Shown here one piece after another: positions 25,201 to 33,449 of a stretch of DNA of 64,000 nt. The translations under genes were made by a program, and so were the position numbers. Below the pieces are notes generated by a model. It did not search any database. It was given only the letters and a program-made list of their open reading frames with translations, and was not told the origin of the DNA. Within the stretch, counting starts at the first letter, position 1, and each line of letters starts with the position of its first letter. Source of the DNA: Candidatus Thermoflexus tengchongensis (GTDB lineage Bacteria > Chloroflexota > Anaerolineae > Thermoflexales > Thermoflexaceae); assembly GCA_016842085.1 (NCBI GenBank), contig JAEVEX010000044.1, positions 62,001 to 126,000 of the forward strand, given 5' to 3'.

Positions 25201-26995
25201 GATCCCCACCCTGGCGGCCCTGACGGCGATGGGGGCCTTCGCCGTCGGCACCCATGGGGCCGCGGCCTGGTGGCCCCGCTTGAGGAAGAAACAGATCGCT
25301 GCAGGCTTGCTCGCCGCGCTGTTCGCCGTGGGCGTGGGGAATCTGGGGGAATTGAAATTGCTCTCGGACCTGTTCGGGGAGGTGGGCGCGGAGGCCACCG
25401 GGGCGGCGGCGATCTCCCTCCGGGAAACCCTGGTGGGGATCCGGGAGGTCCTGACCGGCCATGCCACCCTGCCCGCCCGGATCGAGTGGTGGTACTGGAA
25501 CCCGACCCGTCTCATCCCCGATCGCGATGTCACGCCGATCACCGAGTTCCCTTACTTTACGTTCCTGTATGCGGATCTTCACGCCCACATGCTGGCCTTT
25601 CCCCTCCAGCTTGCCGCCCTGCTCATCGGGCTGGCCTGGCTGCGGAGGTCCCGCTGGGGGGAACCCTCGGGGATCGTCGCGCTCACGCTGGGAGCCCTCC
25701 TGGTGGGCGCGCTGCGAGCAACCAATACCTGGGATTACCCCACCCACATCCTGCTGGGACTTGCCGCCCTTACCCTGAACGCATGGAAACGTCAGGATTT
25801 CCGCTCGTGGGCAGGGATCGAGGGATGGATGGCCCGATGTCTCGCCTTCATTGGACTGGGCGCGCTCTTCTTCTATCCCTATCTCGCACATTATGCGACG
25901 GCTTATACCTCCTTCGAGCTGTGGAAAGGAGACCGCACGCCTCTGGGCACTTATCTCCTGCTTCATGGTTTATTCCTTCTACCGATCTCCCTTTTGCTGC
26001 TGCGGGAGAGCCGGCGGCTGCTCCGGTGGATCCTCGCGGGATGGGCGGCCGATCCCCTGGGGACCGCGGGGTGGGTCGTGGCGGGGGCCATCGGCCTGGG
26101 CCTCTGGGTGCTGGGGGCACGGCTGGCTCCCGTGGCCGGGATCGCGGTCCCCATCATCCTGATCGGCGCGGCCCTGGCCCTGCGCCCCTACCAGATCCCG
26201 GAGCGGCGGCTCCTCTGGCTCTGGGTGGCAGGAGCAGCCGCCCTCACCCTGGGCGTTGAGCTCATCGTGCTCCGGGGAGACATCGGCCGGATGAATACGG
26301 TTTTCAAGTTCTACCTCCAGGTGTGGTTTCTCTGGGCCATTGCGGCGGCGATGGGGGTGATCGCCGTGGAGAATGCGGCGTGCCGATGGCCTGCCTTCCT
26401 CCGCTCCCTGTGGCGCGGCGCCTTCGGGGTTCTATTGCTCGCCGCCCTGCTCTACCCGATCCTGGCCACCCGCGCCCGCCTGTATGATCGCTGGGATACC
26501 TCGGTGGGCCCAACTCTGGATGGCTTCGCCTTCATGGAAAAGGCCATCGCGGATGAGATGGGAGTGCGCTATCCGGTGCGCCAGGAATGGGAGGCACTGC
26601 AATTCCTCCGGGCCCACAGCGAGGGAACCCCGGTGGTCATGGAATCCATCCGCTCGCCGGCCTATCGGGGGTTGCGCAGTCGGGCCGCGATGTTCGTTGG
26701 GCTTCCCGTGGTCTTCGGCTGGGACTGGCATCAGCGGCAGCAGCGAAGCGTTGTGCCCGAATCGTTCATCCAGCGTCGCGAGGCGGATGTCAACCGGTTT
26801 TACGAGACCCCGGATCCGGAGGAGGCGATGGCCATCCTGCGCCGTTACGGGGTGCGCTACGTGATGGATGGCTACGCCGAACGCCTCTACTACCCGCCCC
26901 AGGGATTCGAGAAGTTCCCGGCCATGGTCGCGCGCGGAGACCTCCGGGTGGTGTTCGATAATGGGGGTGTGCGGATTTACGAGGTGACTCGGTGA
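22271..26995 (+). CDS. DUF2298 (Chlor_Arch_YYY) giant membrane glycosyltransferase-like protein
   Basis: A 1574-residue polytopic membrane protein from ATG 22271 (MNAIRPRRSEILASL) with GAGGTG upstream; GTG 22259 is an alternative. It is a two-part protein. The first half resembles PMT/ArnT-type GT-C enzymes: a first helix, then LNWDENQHLHPDERFL with acidic residues in the first loop, then many helices and a non-membrane region at about 450-790. The second half restarts with a helix cluster and carries the family motif GGYINYYYFGYVLIGAPMKL near residue 950, and RVTPITEFPYFTFLYADLHAH-like metal-site features (ITEFPYFTFLYADLHAHM). Such proteins probably use polyprenyl-linked sugars to glycosylate surface molecules; this is inference from GT-C kinship. 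It is found mainly in Chloroflexi and archaea. Confidence 0.85.
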   Translation: MNAIRPRRSEILASLVAFPLAALLIVAFYLRTLGLNWDENQHLHPDERFLTMVTEALAWPRSLGEYLDSARSPLNPYNRGYTFFVYGDLPIILTRGIGELVTAICQAEAPHPIEGQTEARLCPFPRRTALGYDEITLLGRALSALLDTGTVALTFWIGLELAGMAGGLLTAALMAFSVMNLQQAHFYTTDTWATFFSTAALLGMVRMVRRPGLPAASLTGIAAGAALASRINLWPLFALMAFAALISSGSGRTRWSPWIVAGLIALLTFRLGMPYAFAGWITPDPRWLANMREIQALISGAVDYPPGHQWTDRAPIFFPLKNMVLWGMGLPFGLAAWLGWLGLGLSLRRRLHAGSLRWDPGTLGWLLIWIWTGGYFLYMGTQWVKSMRYFLPIYPTLALTAAWGLLRLQGIPRPTGRWLARIGIAGTLLGTALWAIAFIGIYQQPVSRVAASRWLYAHVPSAVTLRSADPKDPQYPLALPNRIQVDGELALPTEITPSLTVSGIEIPHLRALGDPPGILHLTLETPDGQERLQIRLPIPATARHPDGDPVRASLPEPVFLPAGSYIVRLRVEGAPALIASSVIANEHWDDGLPLRLEGRDAFAMYQGLEMTWYDDDTEEKRTRALEWLERADWIILSSQRLVWSIPRLPLRYPMTTAYYRALFEGRLGFELAAVFHVKPRLGLLEIDDIGGRVGFQLPPLGFEEPFWGAEEAFSVYDHPPVWIFRKRPDFSIEQVRRVLESVDLSQVVWQTPRQYTQARNLLMLDPATWARQQTASTYRELFPPENPLNRWPLLGVIVWLLFFLMLGWWAWPLVAWAFPALADRGYALAHLLGPLLLAFLPWLLASIGAMEFTRTAILLTLIIGLVADALLWRRVRLTIREALRDPLWRMETGVFLGTFTLWLLIRFAHPDLWHPVMGGEKPMNLSYLLATIRSLRFPPYDPWFAGGYINYYYFGYVLIGAPMKLLGFDVRYAYNAAIPTLAALTAMGAFAVGTHGAAAWWPRLRKKQIAAGLLAALFAVGVGNLGELKLLSDLFGEVGAEATGAAAISLRETLVGIREVLTGHATLPARIEWWYWNPTRLIPDRDVTPITEFPYFTFLYADLHAHMLAFPLQLAALLIGLAWLRRSRWGEPSGIVALTLGALLVGALRATNTWDYPTHILLGLAALTLNAWKRQDFRSWAGIEGWMARCLAFIGLGALFFYPYLAHYATAYTSFELWKGDRTPLGTYLLLHGLFLLPISLLLLRESRRLLRWILAGWAADPLGTAGWVVAGAIGLGLWVLGARLAPVAGIAVPIILIGAALALRPYQIPERRLLWLWVAGAAALTLGVELIVLRGDIGRMNTVFKFYLQVWFLWAIAAAMGVIAVENAACRWPAFLRSLWRGAFGVLLLAALLYPILATRARLYDRWDTSVGPTLDGFAFMEKAIADEMGVRYPVRQEWEALQFLRAHSEGTPVVMESIRSPAYRGLRSRAAMFVGLPVVFGWDWHQRQQRSVVPESFIQRREADVNRFYETPDPEEAMAILRRYGVRYVMDGYAERLYYPPQGFEKFPAMVARGDLRVVFDNGGVRIYEVTR

Positions 26996-27000
26996 GAGAC

Positions 27001-27056
27001 TGGTTCCCCGGGGCTGGGCCCATCGCCTTCGGTGGCTGGCCCGGCCCCAGGAACCA
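27001..27056. terminator. Long bidirectional hairpin between converging DUF2298 and Uma2 genes
   Basis: TGGTTCC at 27001-27007 pairs with GGAACCA at 27050-27056. Inside, GGGGCTGGGCC pairs with GGCCCGGCCCC (one T-G pair), and CGCC-TTC-GGTG forms a tip hairpin. It starts six bases after the DUF2298 stop and ends eleven before the Uma2 stop, the right place to end both transcripts. Confidence 0.6.
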
Positions 27057-27066
27057 TGCGCTTCCT

Positions 27067-27621
27067 TTACCCGAAGAGCTCGGCGAGGGGGATCGCGAGG
27101 CCGGGCAACACCTCTTCTCCCTCCAGCACCTCATGCTCCCGCAAAAACCGCGCCGTCCCATCCGGTCGATATACCGTCACCACTCGCGCTTCCGGCGCGA
27201 CCACCCATACCCGCCGCGCTCCGGCCTCCAGATAGTCCCGCACCTTCTGCTGCACATCCACCGGGTTGTCGTTCGGCGACAGCACCTCCACCGCCAGGTC
27301 CGGCGCCCCCTCGATGAACCCCGGGGGCAACCTTCCCTCCGGCAGCCGCTCCGCTGCAATGAACGCCACATCCGGCGCCCGCACCCGCTCGGGATCCTGC
27401 GGCAGACGCAAAATAAACCCTACATCCCCCACAACCACGCGGCCGAGCTGATGCCGCCGGACATACTCCGCCAGCCGACGCCCGATCTCCAGGGTCAGCT
27501 CTCCATGGATCCCCCCCACCGGCGTCATCTCGACGACCTCGCCATCGATGAGCTCCCGTCGCATATCCCCCTCTCCCATCCGCCAGAGATCCATTGCCGT
27601 AAGCCGCATCTTCACCCTCAT
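27067..27621 (-). CDS. Uma2 family (DUF820) endonuclease-like protein
   Basis: A 184-residue protein from ATG 27621 (MRVKMRLTAMDLWRM) or ATG 27609, which has GAGGGTGA upstream. The PD-(D/E)XK-type fold of the family is visible: RRELIDGEVVEMTPVGGIHG, VRAPDVAFIAAERLPEG, and DLAVEVLSPNDNPVDVQQKV followed by RDYLEAGARRVWVVAPEARV, giving the E-D-ExN..K catalytic pattern. These proteins are very abundant in Chloroflexi and cyanobacteria and are often near mobile or repetitive DNA; their biological role is not settled. It stands alone here, converging with the DUF2298 gene. Confidence 0.85.
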   Translation of the reverse strand: MRVKMRLTAMDLWRMGEGDMRRELIDGEVVEMTPVGGIHGELTLEIGRRLAEYVRRHQLGRVVVGDVGFILRLPQDPERVRAPDVAFIAAERLPEGRLPPGFIEGAPDLAVEVLSPNDNPVDVQQKVRDYLEAGARRVWVVAPEARVVTVYRPDGTARFLREHEVLEGEEVLPGLAIPLAELFG

Positions 27622-27788
27622 TCCGGCCCCCCACCGCTTATGGATTCTGGATCCTTTTCTACCGGGCCCTGGGCAACTGGGACTGTGTAAGAATGGAGAG
27701 CCTGCCCTCCATTTTTGGGGCGGGTGGAGGCGCTGAAGGCCCATCCGCCCCGGTAAAACGAAGCCGAAAGATCCTTCATCCCCTCCGA

Positions 27789-28706
27789 CTACGAGGATTG
27801 AATCATCTGTTGATCGATCAGGATTCGCTGATAACTTTCATACCGGCGTCGGCTGATCTTTCCCCGCGCGACCGCCCGGCGGATGGCGCAGCCGGGCTCC
27901 TCCAGATGCAGACAATCCGAGAACTCACAACGGCCAATGTATGGGCGCATCTCCGGGAAACAGGCCGCCAGGTCCTCCGGCCGGATCCCCCACACCCCGA
28001 TATCCCGCAGGCCTGGCGTATCCGCCAGATATCCGCCATCGAAGGGGATCAATTCGCTGCGGGTCGTGGTGTGGCGTCCCATTCCGGTTCGCGGGTTGAT
28101 GGACCCGATCCTGAGGGCCAGGCCGGGTTGCAGGGCGTTCAGCAGGCTGGACTTGCCGACTCCGGAAGGACCGATGAAGGCGGTGATCTTCCCCTGAAGC
28201 CGTTCCCGCAGCGCATCCAGGCCCACCCGGGTGATCGCGCTGGTATACAGAACCGGATAACCCAGCGCTTCATATTCGGTGAATAAAGCCCGAAGCGATT
28301 CGGGGTCCTCCACCAGGTCCATTTTGTTAATACACAAAATCGCTGACAGGCCGTTCGCCTCCGCCACAGCCAGATAACGATCGATCTGAAACAGGTCGGG
28401 CTCTGGAACCGCAGAGAACACGGCCACGATCTGATCCAGATTCGCCGCGATGACATGGGCTTTGCTGGGATCCAGAGGCTCCCGACGCACCAGCGCGGTG
28501 CGCCGGGGAAGGATGGCCACAATGGCGCCTTCCCGGGGCGTGACCCGCTCGAATTCCACGCGATCGCCAATCACCGGGCGCTGGGGTCCCTCCGCCTGAC
28601 GGCGCAATCGCCCTCGCAACACACAGCGCACCACCCCATCCGGCCCCTGCACATCATAGGCCGCGCCCAGCACCCGGATCACCAATCCTTCCTCCCGACC
28701 GCTCAT
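27789..28706 (-). CDS. rsgA: Ribosome small-subunit-dependent GTPase A
   Basis: A 305-residue circularly permuted GTPase. ATG 28706 (MSGREEGLVIRVLGAAYDV) follows the full Shine-Dalgarno AAGGAGGTGA at eight bases, so the upstream open frame is not used. Order of parts: OB-fold (GDRVEFERVTPREGAIVAIL), G4 LCINKMDLVED, G1 FIGPSGVGKSSLLNALQPG, G2/G3 MGRHTTTRSELIP and LADTPGLRDIG, then a zinc finger CEFSDCLHLEEPGC. It helps mature the 30S subunit in the cytoplasm. It is a single gene, divergent from xdhC across a 306-bp gap. Confidence 0.96.
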   Translation of the reverse strand: MSGREEGLVIRVLGAAYDVQGPDGVVRCVLRGRLRRQAEGPQRPVIGDRVEFERVTPREGAIVAILPRRTALVRREPLDPSKAHVIAANLDQIVAVFSAVPEPDLFQIDRYLAVAEANGLSAILCINKMDLVEDPESLRALFTEYEALGYPVLYTSAITRVGLDALRERLQGKITAFIGPSGVGKSSLLNALQPGLALRIGSINPRTGMGRHTTTRSELIPFDGGYLADTPGLRDIGVWGIRPEDLAACFPEMRPYIGRCEFSDCLHLEEPGCAIRRAVARGKISRRRYESYQRILIDQQMIQSS

Positions 28707-28805
28707 CCCCGGTTCACCTCCTTTGCTGGAGAGCTCAGCTCGCCGGCCCGGGAAATCGATGACAGGATTCTCACTATACATCTTACCTGAACTCTCCAAC
28801 TCCGT

Positions 28806-28926
28806 GCCCTGTCCTTATCCAGGGCTTTTTGGGGATCTTACCCATCCCGACAGGGGGTGGAGGGAGAAGGGGGGACACCCCCGCAGCCCCCCGGGAGGGG
28901 GCAAAAGCCCCCTGCATCCCCCTGTC
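28806..28926. repeat. Compound inverted-repeat element in the rsgA/xdhC gap
   Basis: The 306-bp gap 28707-29012 holds no gene. It contains GCCCTG/CAGGGC (28806-28825) followed by TTTTT, a short plus-strand terminator-like hairpin with no plus-strand gene before it. Next comes a nested structure: GACAGGGGG (28849-28857) pairs with CCCCCTGTC (28918-28926), enclosing GGGGGC-AAAA-GCCCCC (28897-28912) and other G/C-run hairpins. It resembles the dispersed GC-rich hairpin repeats of this genome type. Confidence 0.55.
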
Positions 28927-29012
28927 TCTTCGAACAGCAGAGCCCGCCTTCTCCTAATGTAAAATGAAAGCAGGCGTGTCCATGACCGAACCAGGGAGGG
29001 GAATTTCCGTCC

Positions 29013-29846
29013 ATGTGGGATCTCTATCGTGAGGTTCTCAAAGCCTGCGAGGAAAACCGCCCGGTGGCCCTGTGCACCGTCATCCGGGCCCGGGGATCCG
29101 TGCCCCGCCATGAGGCGGCCAAGATGCTGGTGTATCCCGACGGCCAGATCCGGGGGACTATCGGCGGTGGGGAGATGGAAGCCCGGGTGATCCGCGAGGC
29201 CCTCCAGGCGCTTCAGGAGGGCCATCCCCGGCTGGTCCGTTATGTGCTCTCGGATCCCAAACAGGGCGATCCGGGCGTCTGCGGAGGGGAGATGGAGATC
29301 TTCATTGAGCCCCTGCTTCCTCCCCCAACGATCCTGATCATCGGGGCAGGGCATGTCGGTCGAGCCCTGGCCCACCTCGCCAAATGGCTGGGCTTCCGGG
29401 TGCTGGTCAGCGATGATCGGCCGGAGTTCTGCACGCCCGAATGGATCCCGGATGCCGATGGTTTCCTGGTTGGGCCACCGGAGGAAGTGCTCCCCGGAGC
29501 TCCGATCCATGCCCGAACCTATGTGGTGCTCACCACCCGCAACCACCCCCTGGACGTGCGGATCCTCCCGTTGATCCTGGAGACCCCGGCACCTTACATC
29601 GGGGTGATCGGCTCGAAGCGGCGCTGGCTGCTCACAGCGAAGGTTTTACAGGAAAAGGGGGTTCCCCTCGAACAGCTGGCCCGGGTTCGGTCACCAGTGG
29701 GTCTGGAGCTCAACGCGGAAACTCCAGAGGAGATCGCCGTGTCGATCATGGCGGAGATCATCGCGATCCGCCGGGGAGGAAGCGGGATGCCCATGGCCCT
29801 CGATCTCCAGCAGGCGCTCCGGGAGCTTGTGGAGTGCGGTGCCTAG
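29013..29846 (+). CDS. XdhC family protein (molybdenum cofactor insertion/sulfuration factor)
   Basis: A 277-residue protein from ATG 29013 with GGGAGGGG upstream. The N-terminal XdhC/CoxI domain shows TVIRARGSVPRHEAAKMLVY and GTIGGGEMEARVIREAL; the C-terminal Rossmann domain has TILIIGAGHVGRALAHLAKW and IGVIGSKRRWLLTAKVLQEK. Family members bind molybdenum cofactor and load it, after sulfuration, into xanthine dehydrogenase or CO dehydrogenase-type hydroxylases. No such hydroxylase is in the window. The last codons and stop lie inside a perfect 32-bp palindrome (29829-29860), so coding sequence and terminator overlap. Confidence 0.88.
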   Translation: MWDLYREVLKACEENRPVALCTVIRARGSVPRHEAAKMLVYPDGQIRGTIGGGEMEARVIREALQALQEGHPRLVRYVLSDPKQGDPGVCGGEMEIFIEPLLPPPTILIIGAGHVGRALAHLAKWLGFRVLVSDDRPEFCTPEWIPDADGFLVGPPEEVLPGAPIHARTYVVLTTRNHPLDVRILPLILETPAPYIGVIGSKRRWLLTAKVLQEKGVPLEQLARVRSPVGLELNAETPEEIAVSIMAEIIAIRRGGSGMPMALDLQQALRELVECGA

Positions 29847-29860
29847 GCACCGCACTCCAC
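29829..29860. terminator. Perfect 32-bp palindrome overlapping the xdhC stop codon
   Basis: The left half GTGGAGTGCGGTGCCT is followed directly by its exact reverse complement, with the xdhC TAG at 29844-29846 at the centre. It lies between converging xdhC and the sigma-factor gene. It may end transcription in both directions or extrude as a cruciform. There is no T run on either side. Confidence 0.6.
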
Positions 29861-29913
29861 GGTGGATCACGGATAGAGGCCCTCCGGCCTGCCCAGGAGC
29901 CCCTTCGCTCCAG

Positions 29914-31092
29914 TCACTCCCGCAAGAATTCCCGCAGCCGGCGGGCATAGATGGGATGACGCAATCGGGCAAGGGCCTGGGCTTCGATCTGCCGCACCCG
30001 TTCCCGGGTCACCCCCAGCTTGCGCCCCACCTCCTCCAGGGTATACATCCGCCCGTCCACCAGGCCATAACGCAGCTTCAAAATACGCACTTCGCGGGGG
30101 GAAAGGGTGGCCAGGGCTTCATGCAGGATCTCCCGAAGCATTTGCTGGCTGACGGCTTCAGAGGGCGAGGCCGTCCCCCGATCCTCAATGAAATCCCCCA
30201 GCACACTCTCTTCTTCATTATCCGTCGGCGCCTCCAGGGATACGGGCTGACGAGCCATTTGCAGCAGCTGCTCGACCCGGGAAGGCGGGATGGCCATCGC
30301 CTCCGCCAGCTCCTCCACCGTCGGCTCGCGGCCGAGCTCCTGGGCCAGCTGCTGTTGCAGGCGCAAGAGCTTGTTGATCTGATCCCCCATGTGAACCGGA
30401 ACCCGGATCGTCCGGGATTGATCAGCGATAGCCCGGGTGACCGCCTGGCGGATCCACCATGTCGCATAGGTGGAGAACTTGTGACCCCGCCGCCAGTCAA
30501 ACTTCCTGACCGCCCGGATCAGGCCGATGTTGCCCTCCTGGATCAGATCGGAGAGCGGCAGACCCCGGCCGAGGTATTTTTTGGCCACGCTGATCACCAG
30601 GCGGGTGTTGGCCAGGATCAGGTGGTCCTGAGCGGCCCGACCATCCGCCGCGATCTCTTCCAGGCGACGCCGCTCCTCCGGAGGGAGGTTCCCCTGAGCC
30701 AGACGACGCTCCGCCTGGCGGCCCCGCTCGATCCGCTGAGCGAGGGCAACCTCCTCCTCCGGCGTGAGCAGGGGGATCCGCCCGACTTCCTTCAAGTAGA
30801 GGGCCAGGGTGTCATCGGACTCCAGCGCCTCTTCCAGATCCTCTTCCGCCCAGGCCTCCTCCCCTTCCTCCTCTTCCGGCTCCAGGCCCAGGCTCTCCTC
30901 CTCCGGAGTATCGGTCACCTCCACACCGGCCTCCAGAAGGGCCGCGAAGATCTCATCCAGGCGATCCAGGTCGTTCTCCGCCTCCGGAAAAAAGTGAAGG
31001 ATCTCCTCGAAGGTGATATACCCCCGGGATCGCCCCAGAGCGAGGAGCTGGTCCAGCGCTGGGAGGCTTGAAGTTTGAATGTCCTCCAGCAT
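29914..31092 (-). CDS. sigA: Primary RNA polymerase sigma factor (RpoD/SigA type)
   Basis: A 392-residue sigma-70 protein. ATG 31092 ([20 protein letters not shown]) has GGGAGGGA at good spacing; ATG 31128 adds 12 residues with a poor site. Regions in order: 1.1-like helix, an acidic Glu-rich linker, 1.2 [20 protein letters not shown], region 2 [20 protein letters not shown] and [20 protein letters not shown] (core binding, -10 recognition and melting), region 3, and region 4 [20 protein letters not shown] with the -35 helix-turn-helix. Length and intact 1.2 indicate a group 1 or close group 2 factor. It lies at the 3' end of the GldG-type ABC gene series. Confidence 0.93.
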   Translation of the reverse strand: MLEDIQTSSLPALDQLLALGRSRGYITFEEILHFFPEAENDLDRLDEIFAALLEAGVEVTDTPEEESLGLEPEEEEGEEAWAEEDLEEALESDDTLALYLKEVGRIPLLTPEEEVALAQRIERGRQAERRLAQGNLPPEERRRLEEIAADGRAAQDHLILANTRLVISVAKKYLGRGLPLSDLIQEGNIGLIRAVRKFDWRRGHKFSTYATWWIRQAVTRAIADQSRTIRVPVHMGDQINKLLRLQQQLAQELGREPTVEELAEAMAIPPSRVEQLLQMARQPVSLEAPTDNEEESVLGDFIEDRGTASPSEAVSQQMLREILHEALATLSPREVRILKLRYGLVDGRMYTLEEVGRKLGVTRERVRQIEAQALARLRHPIYARRLREFLRE

Positions 31093-31190
31093 AGAAGGAA
31101 TCCCTCCCTGAGGATTCGAAATCTCCATGACCTGCTGGCTCTTGCGTTTTCAAAGTTGCGCGTTGTTTCCCTCTGTCTGTTCTGAGCGAA

Positions 31191-31817
31191 TCAGGGAGCA
31201 GGAGTCGTCGCTGGCGTCGGTGAAGGCCCTGCCGTGGGGGTCGGCGTCACCGTTGGCGTCGGCGTAATGGTGGGCGTGGGGGTAGGGGTCGCCAGCGGCG
31301 GCTGGGTGATCAGCTTCTTCGCTTCATCGATCGCAAAGGTTCCCACCACATATACCGCGGGATCCCCCTCCCGGCGAACGTAATAGCCGCCCCCAATCGG
31401 CGTCTGCGCCCCCACGGTTAACGTGAAGACCCGATCCGTCGTGCTGATCACAATGGTGTAAGTCGGCGTCACCAATCCATAAGCGGAAAGATCGACGACG
31501 TCCGAGATGACCTGCTGCACGAAGAGCGTAGCAAACCCTCCCGCCAGGGTGTCGATGGTGTCCTGACGGACCAGATGATGCGTTGGGACAGTCAGAAACC
31601 ACTGCCCGCTGGCATCCCGCTCAACTTCGGCCTCCAGGCGATTCGCATGATCGATCACCCGGATTCTCTGAATGGACGCGCTGCTCACTTCCAGCAGATT
31701 GCGGGATGCTCCCTCAGGGGTGGGGGTCGAACGAGCGGTGATCTTCGGTTCTAAGTATACAAAGAGCGCCAGAACCAGAAAAGCGATGACCAGGCCCAGC
31801 GTGCCCCAGCGCTTCAT
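31191..31817 (-). CDS. DUF4340 domain protein, membrane anchored
   Basis: A 208-residue protein from ATG 31817 with GGAGGTGA eight bases upstream. One N-terminal membrane helix (LGLVIAFLVLALFVYLEP) precedes an exported domain with IQRIRVIDHANRLEAEVER and WFLTVPTHHLVRQDTIDTLA, the DUF4340 pattern usually found next to GldG-like ABC proteins. The C-terminus is a Thr-Pro tail (TPTPTPTITPTPTVTPTP) likely to extend along the envelope. It is 57 bases downstream of the GldG-like gene, so it is part of the exporter operon. The repeat tail is encoded by slippage-prone DNA at 31200-31290. Confidence 0.8.
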   Translation of the reverse strand: MKRWGTLGLVIAFLVLALFVYLEPKITARSTPTPEGASRNLLEVSSASIQRIRVIDHANRLEAEVERDASGQWFLTVPTHHLVRQDTIDTLAGGFATLFVQQVISDVVDLSAYGLVTPTYTIVISTTDRVFTLTVGAQTPIGGGYYVRREGDPAVYVVGTFAIDEAKKLITQPPLATPTPTPTITPTPTVTPTPTAGPSPTPATTPAP

Positions 31818-31874
31818 CTCCAATTCACCTCCGGTGGAAAAAGCAGCTTTTGGGGGAGGGCGCCAGGAACGCCC

Positions 31875-33449
31875 TCAGCGACGTTGCCACCACACCAGGG
31901 CGCCGATCGCCAGCACGGTCAGCGGCATCGCCACCACCGTCAGCATGAAAACGGTGCGGGTCTGAGCCGGCGTGGCGCTCAGGGTGCGAACCGTGGAAGC
32001 AGGCGACTGGCGCAGCCCGATGAGGGCCTCGGATTCGGACAGCCAGTTCACCGCGTTCACAAAAAGATCCAGGTTCGCAAAGGGCAGATTGGCCCCCACA
32101 TTCTGGTTGGCGGCGAAATCCGCATCCCCGAAGAGAACAACCCGCCCCTTCCCGTTGACCTGCTCCACCGTGAGGGCCAGGGCCAGGGGGCCGAGCTTCT
32201 TCCCCTCCGGCGAGGGAAGGCGCCCCTGGTTCAGGGCCTGGCGCAATCCGGCCAGATCCGTCTCGCTCCAGCTCTGGCCGCTGGTCTCCACCAGACGGAC
32301 CACCCGGAATCGATCCGGCTGGCTGCGAACCTCTTCAATGGATCGGGCCGCCGGGAAGGCGGTGGCGATGCCCCGCAACTTCTCGGTGATGGGGCTGAAT
32401 CCATAACGGCTGGAGAGCGGCGTCAGGGGATCCGTAAACATCGAGCTCACCGGATCGATGATCACGTCGTCCCGGAACGCGACCCCCCAATCCTCCAGAA
32501 CCCGATTGATGGACTCGGTCGCCCCCTCCCCTGAAATCTGCAGAGGGGGGTCGAGGGCGATGAGCATGCGCCCCCCGGCGTTGAGATAGCGCTTTAACGC
32601 CTCCACCTCCCGGTCCAGCAACGGACGCGTGGGCCCTGTTAGGACGATCACGGCAGCATCGGCGGGAACGGTGGAGGTCACAGCGAGGTTCAGAGGCTCC
32701 ACCTGATAGCCCTCGCGTTCCAGCGCCCGACGGACCTGAGCGTAACCGTTGTCCCCTTCTTCGTTCACATCCCGCTCCCCATGGCCGGTGAGGAAGTAGA
32801 TCTTCGGCCGGGTGGTGCGGATCAGCTTCACCAGCGCCGCGGTGAACTCTTGCTCGTTATAAAGCGTGACCTCCTGACGCCGATCCTTCATGACAAAAAG
32901 GATGGTCCCATCCCGGGTGACCCCCCATTGCCGGGCCAGGGAGGCTTGGGCCACCGGGTCAATGAACCGGTAGGAGAACTTCCCGTTGCTGTAATGCCGG
33001 TACTGGTCCAGCAGATCCTCCGCATCCTGACGGGCGAACTGGAAATTCTGCGAGAAGAAGGCCAGAGCCTCCACGGGCTCGGGGAGGCTCTGCAGGATCT
33101 GCAACGTCTGAGGGGAGAGCGAGAAACGCTTCTCCGCTGTCAGATCCCAGCGCTGAGCGTGACGGGTCGCCAGGATGTTCAGCAGGACCATGATGCCGAT
33201 GAAGGCGGCGCTGGCCAGGACGGCGTTCGCGCCGAACGCCATGGGGCGCCCGCTGAACCACGCGCGGACCTGATCCGGGGCGAGGTAGATCGCGATCCCG
33301 CCCAGCAGGATCGCCAGGATCAGAGCGATCACGCCGGGTGCGCCGAATCGCCCCTCGATCACCCATGCGACCCCCGCCGCAACGAGCGCCAGCAGGGCCA
33401 GCCCCCACAGCGCCCGGAGGATCGATTCGGACGGCCGGGCCAGGTTCAT
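31875..33449 (-). CDS. GldG-like ABC exporter auxiliary protein
   Basis: A 524-residue protein from ATG 33449 with GGAGGTGG upstream, overlapping the permease stop by four bases. Two or three N-terminal helices precede a large outside domain of the GldG/IFT52-like type: LTAEKRFSLSPQTLQILQSL, EALAFFSQNFQFARQDAEDL, then RPKIYFLTGHGERDVNEEGD and GRMLIALDPPLQISG. A final helix, FMLTVVAMPLTVLAIGALVW, closes it with WWQRR. In Bacteroidota such proteins work with GldA/GldF; in other phyla they accompany ABC-2 exporters of unknown cargo. The order ATPase, permease, GldG-like, DUF4340 is the conserved one. Gliding is not implied by sequence alone. Confidence 0.85.
   Translation of the reverse strand: MNLARPSESILRALWGLALLALVAAGVAWVIEGRFGAPGVIALILAILLGGIAIYLAPDQVRAWFSGRPMAFGANAVLASAAFIGIMVLLNILATRHAQRWDLTAEKRFSLSPQTLQILQSLPEPVEALAFFSQNFQFARQDAEDLLDQYRHYSNGKFSYRFIDPVAQASLARQWGVTRDGTILFVMKDRRQEVTLYNEQEFTAALVKLIRTTRPKIYFLTGHGERDVNEEGDNGYAQVRRALEREGYQVEPLNLAVTSTVPADAAVIVLTGPTRPLLDREVEALKRYLNAGGRMLIALDPPLQISGEGATESINRVLEDWGVAFRDDVIIDPVSSMFTDPLTPLSSRYGFSPITEKLRGIATAFPAARSIEEVRSQPDRFRVVRLVETSGQSWSETDLAGLRQALNQGRLPSPEGKKLGPLALALTVEQVNGKGRVVLFGDADFAANQNVGANLPFANLDLFVNAVNWLSESEALIGLRQSPASTVRTLSATPAQTRTVFMLTVVAMPLTVLAIGALVWWQRR

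Noticed and set aside
31200-31290. Short-period repeats in the DUF4340 gene as a CRISPR-like array.
   Set aside because: They are Thr-Pro codon repeats inside a coding frame; the linker at 49500-49640 is the same kind of low-complexity sequence.
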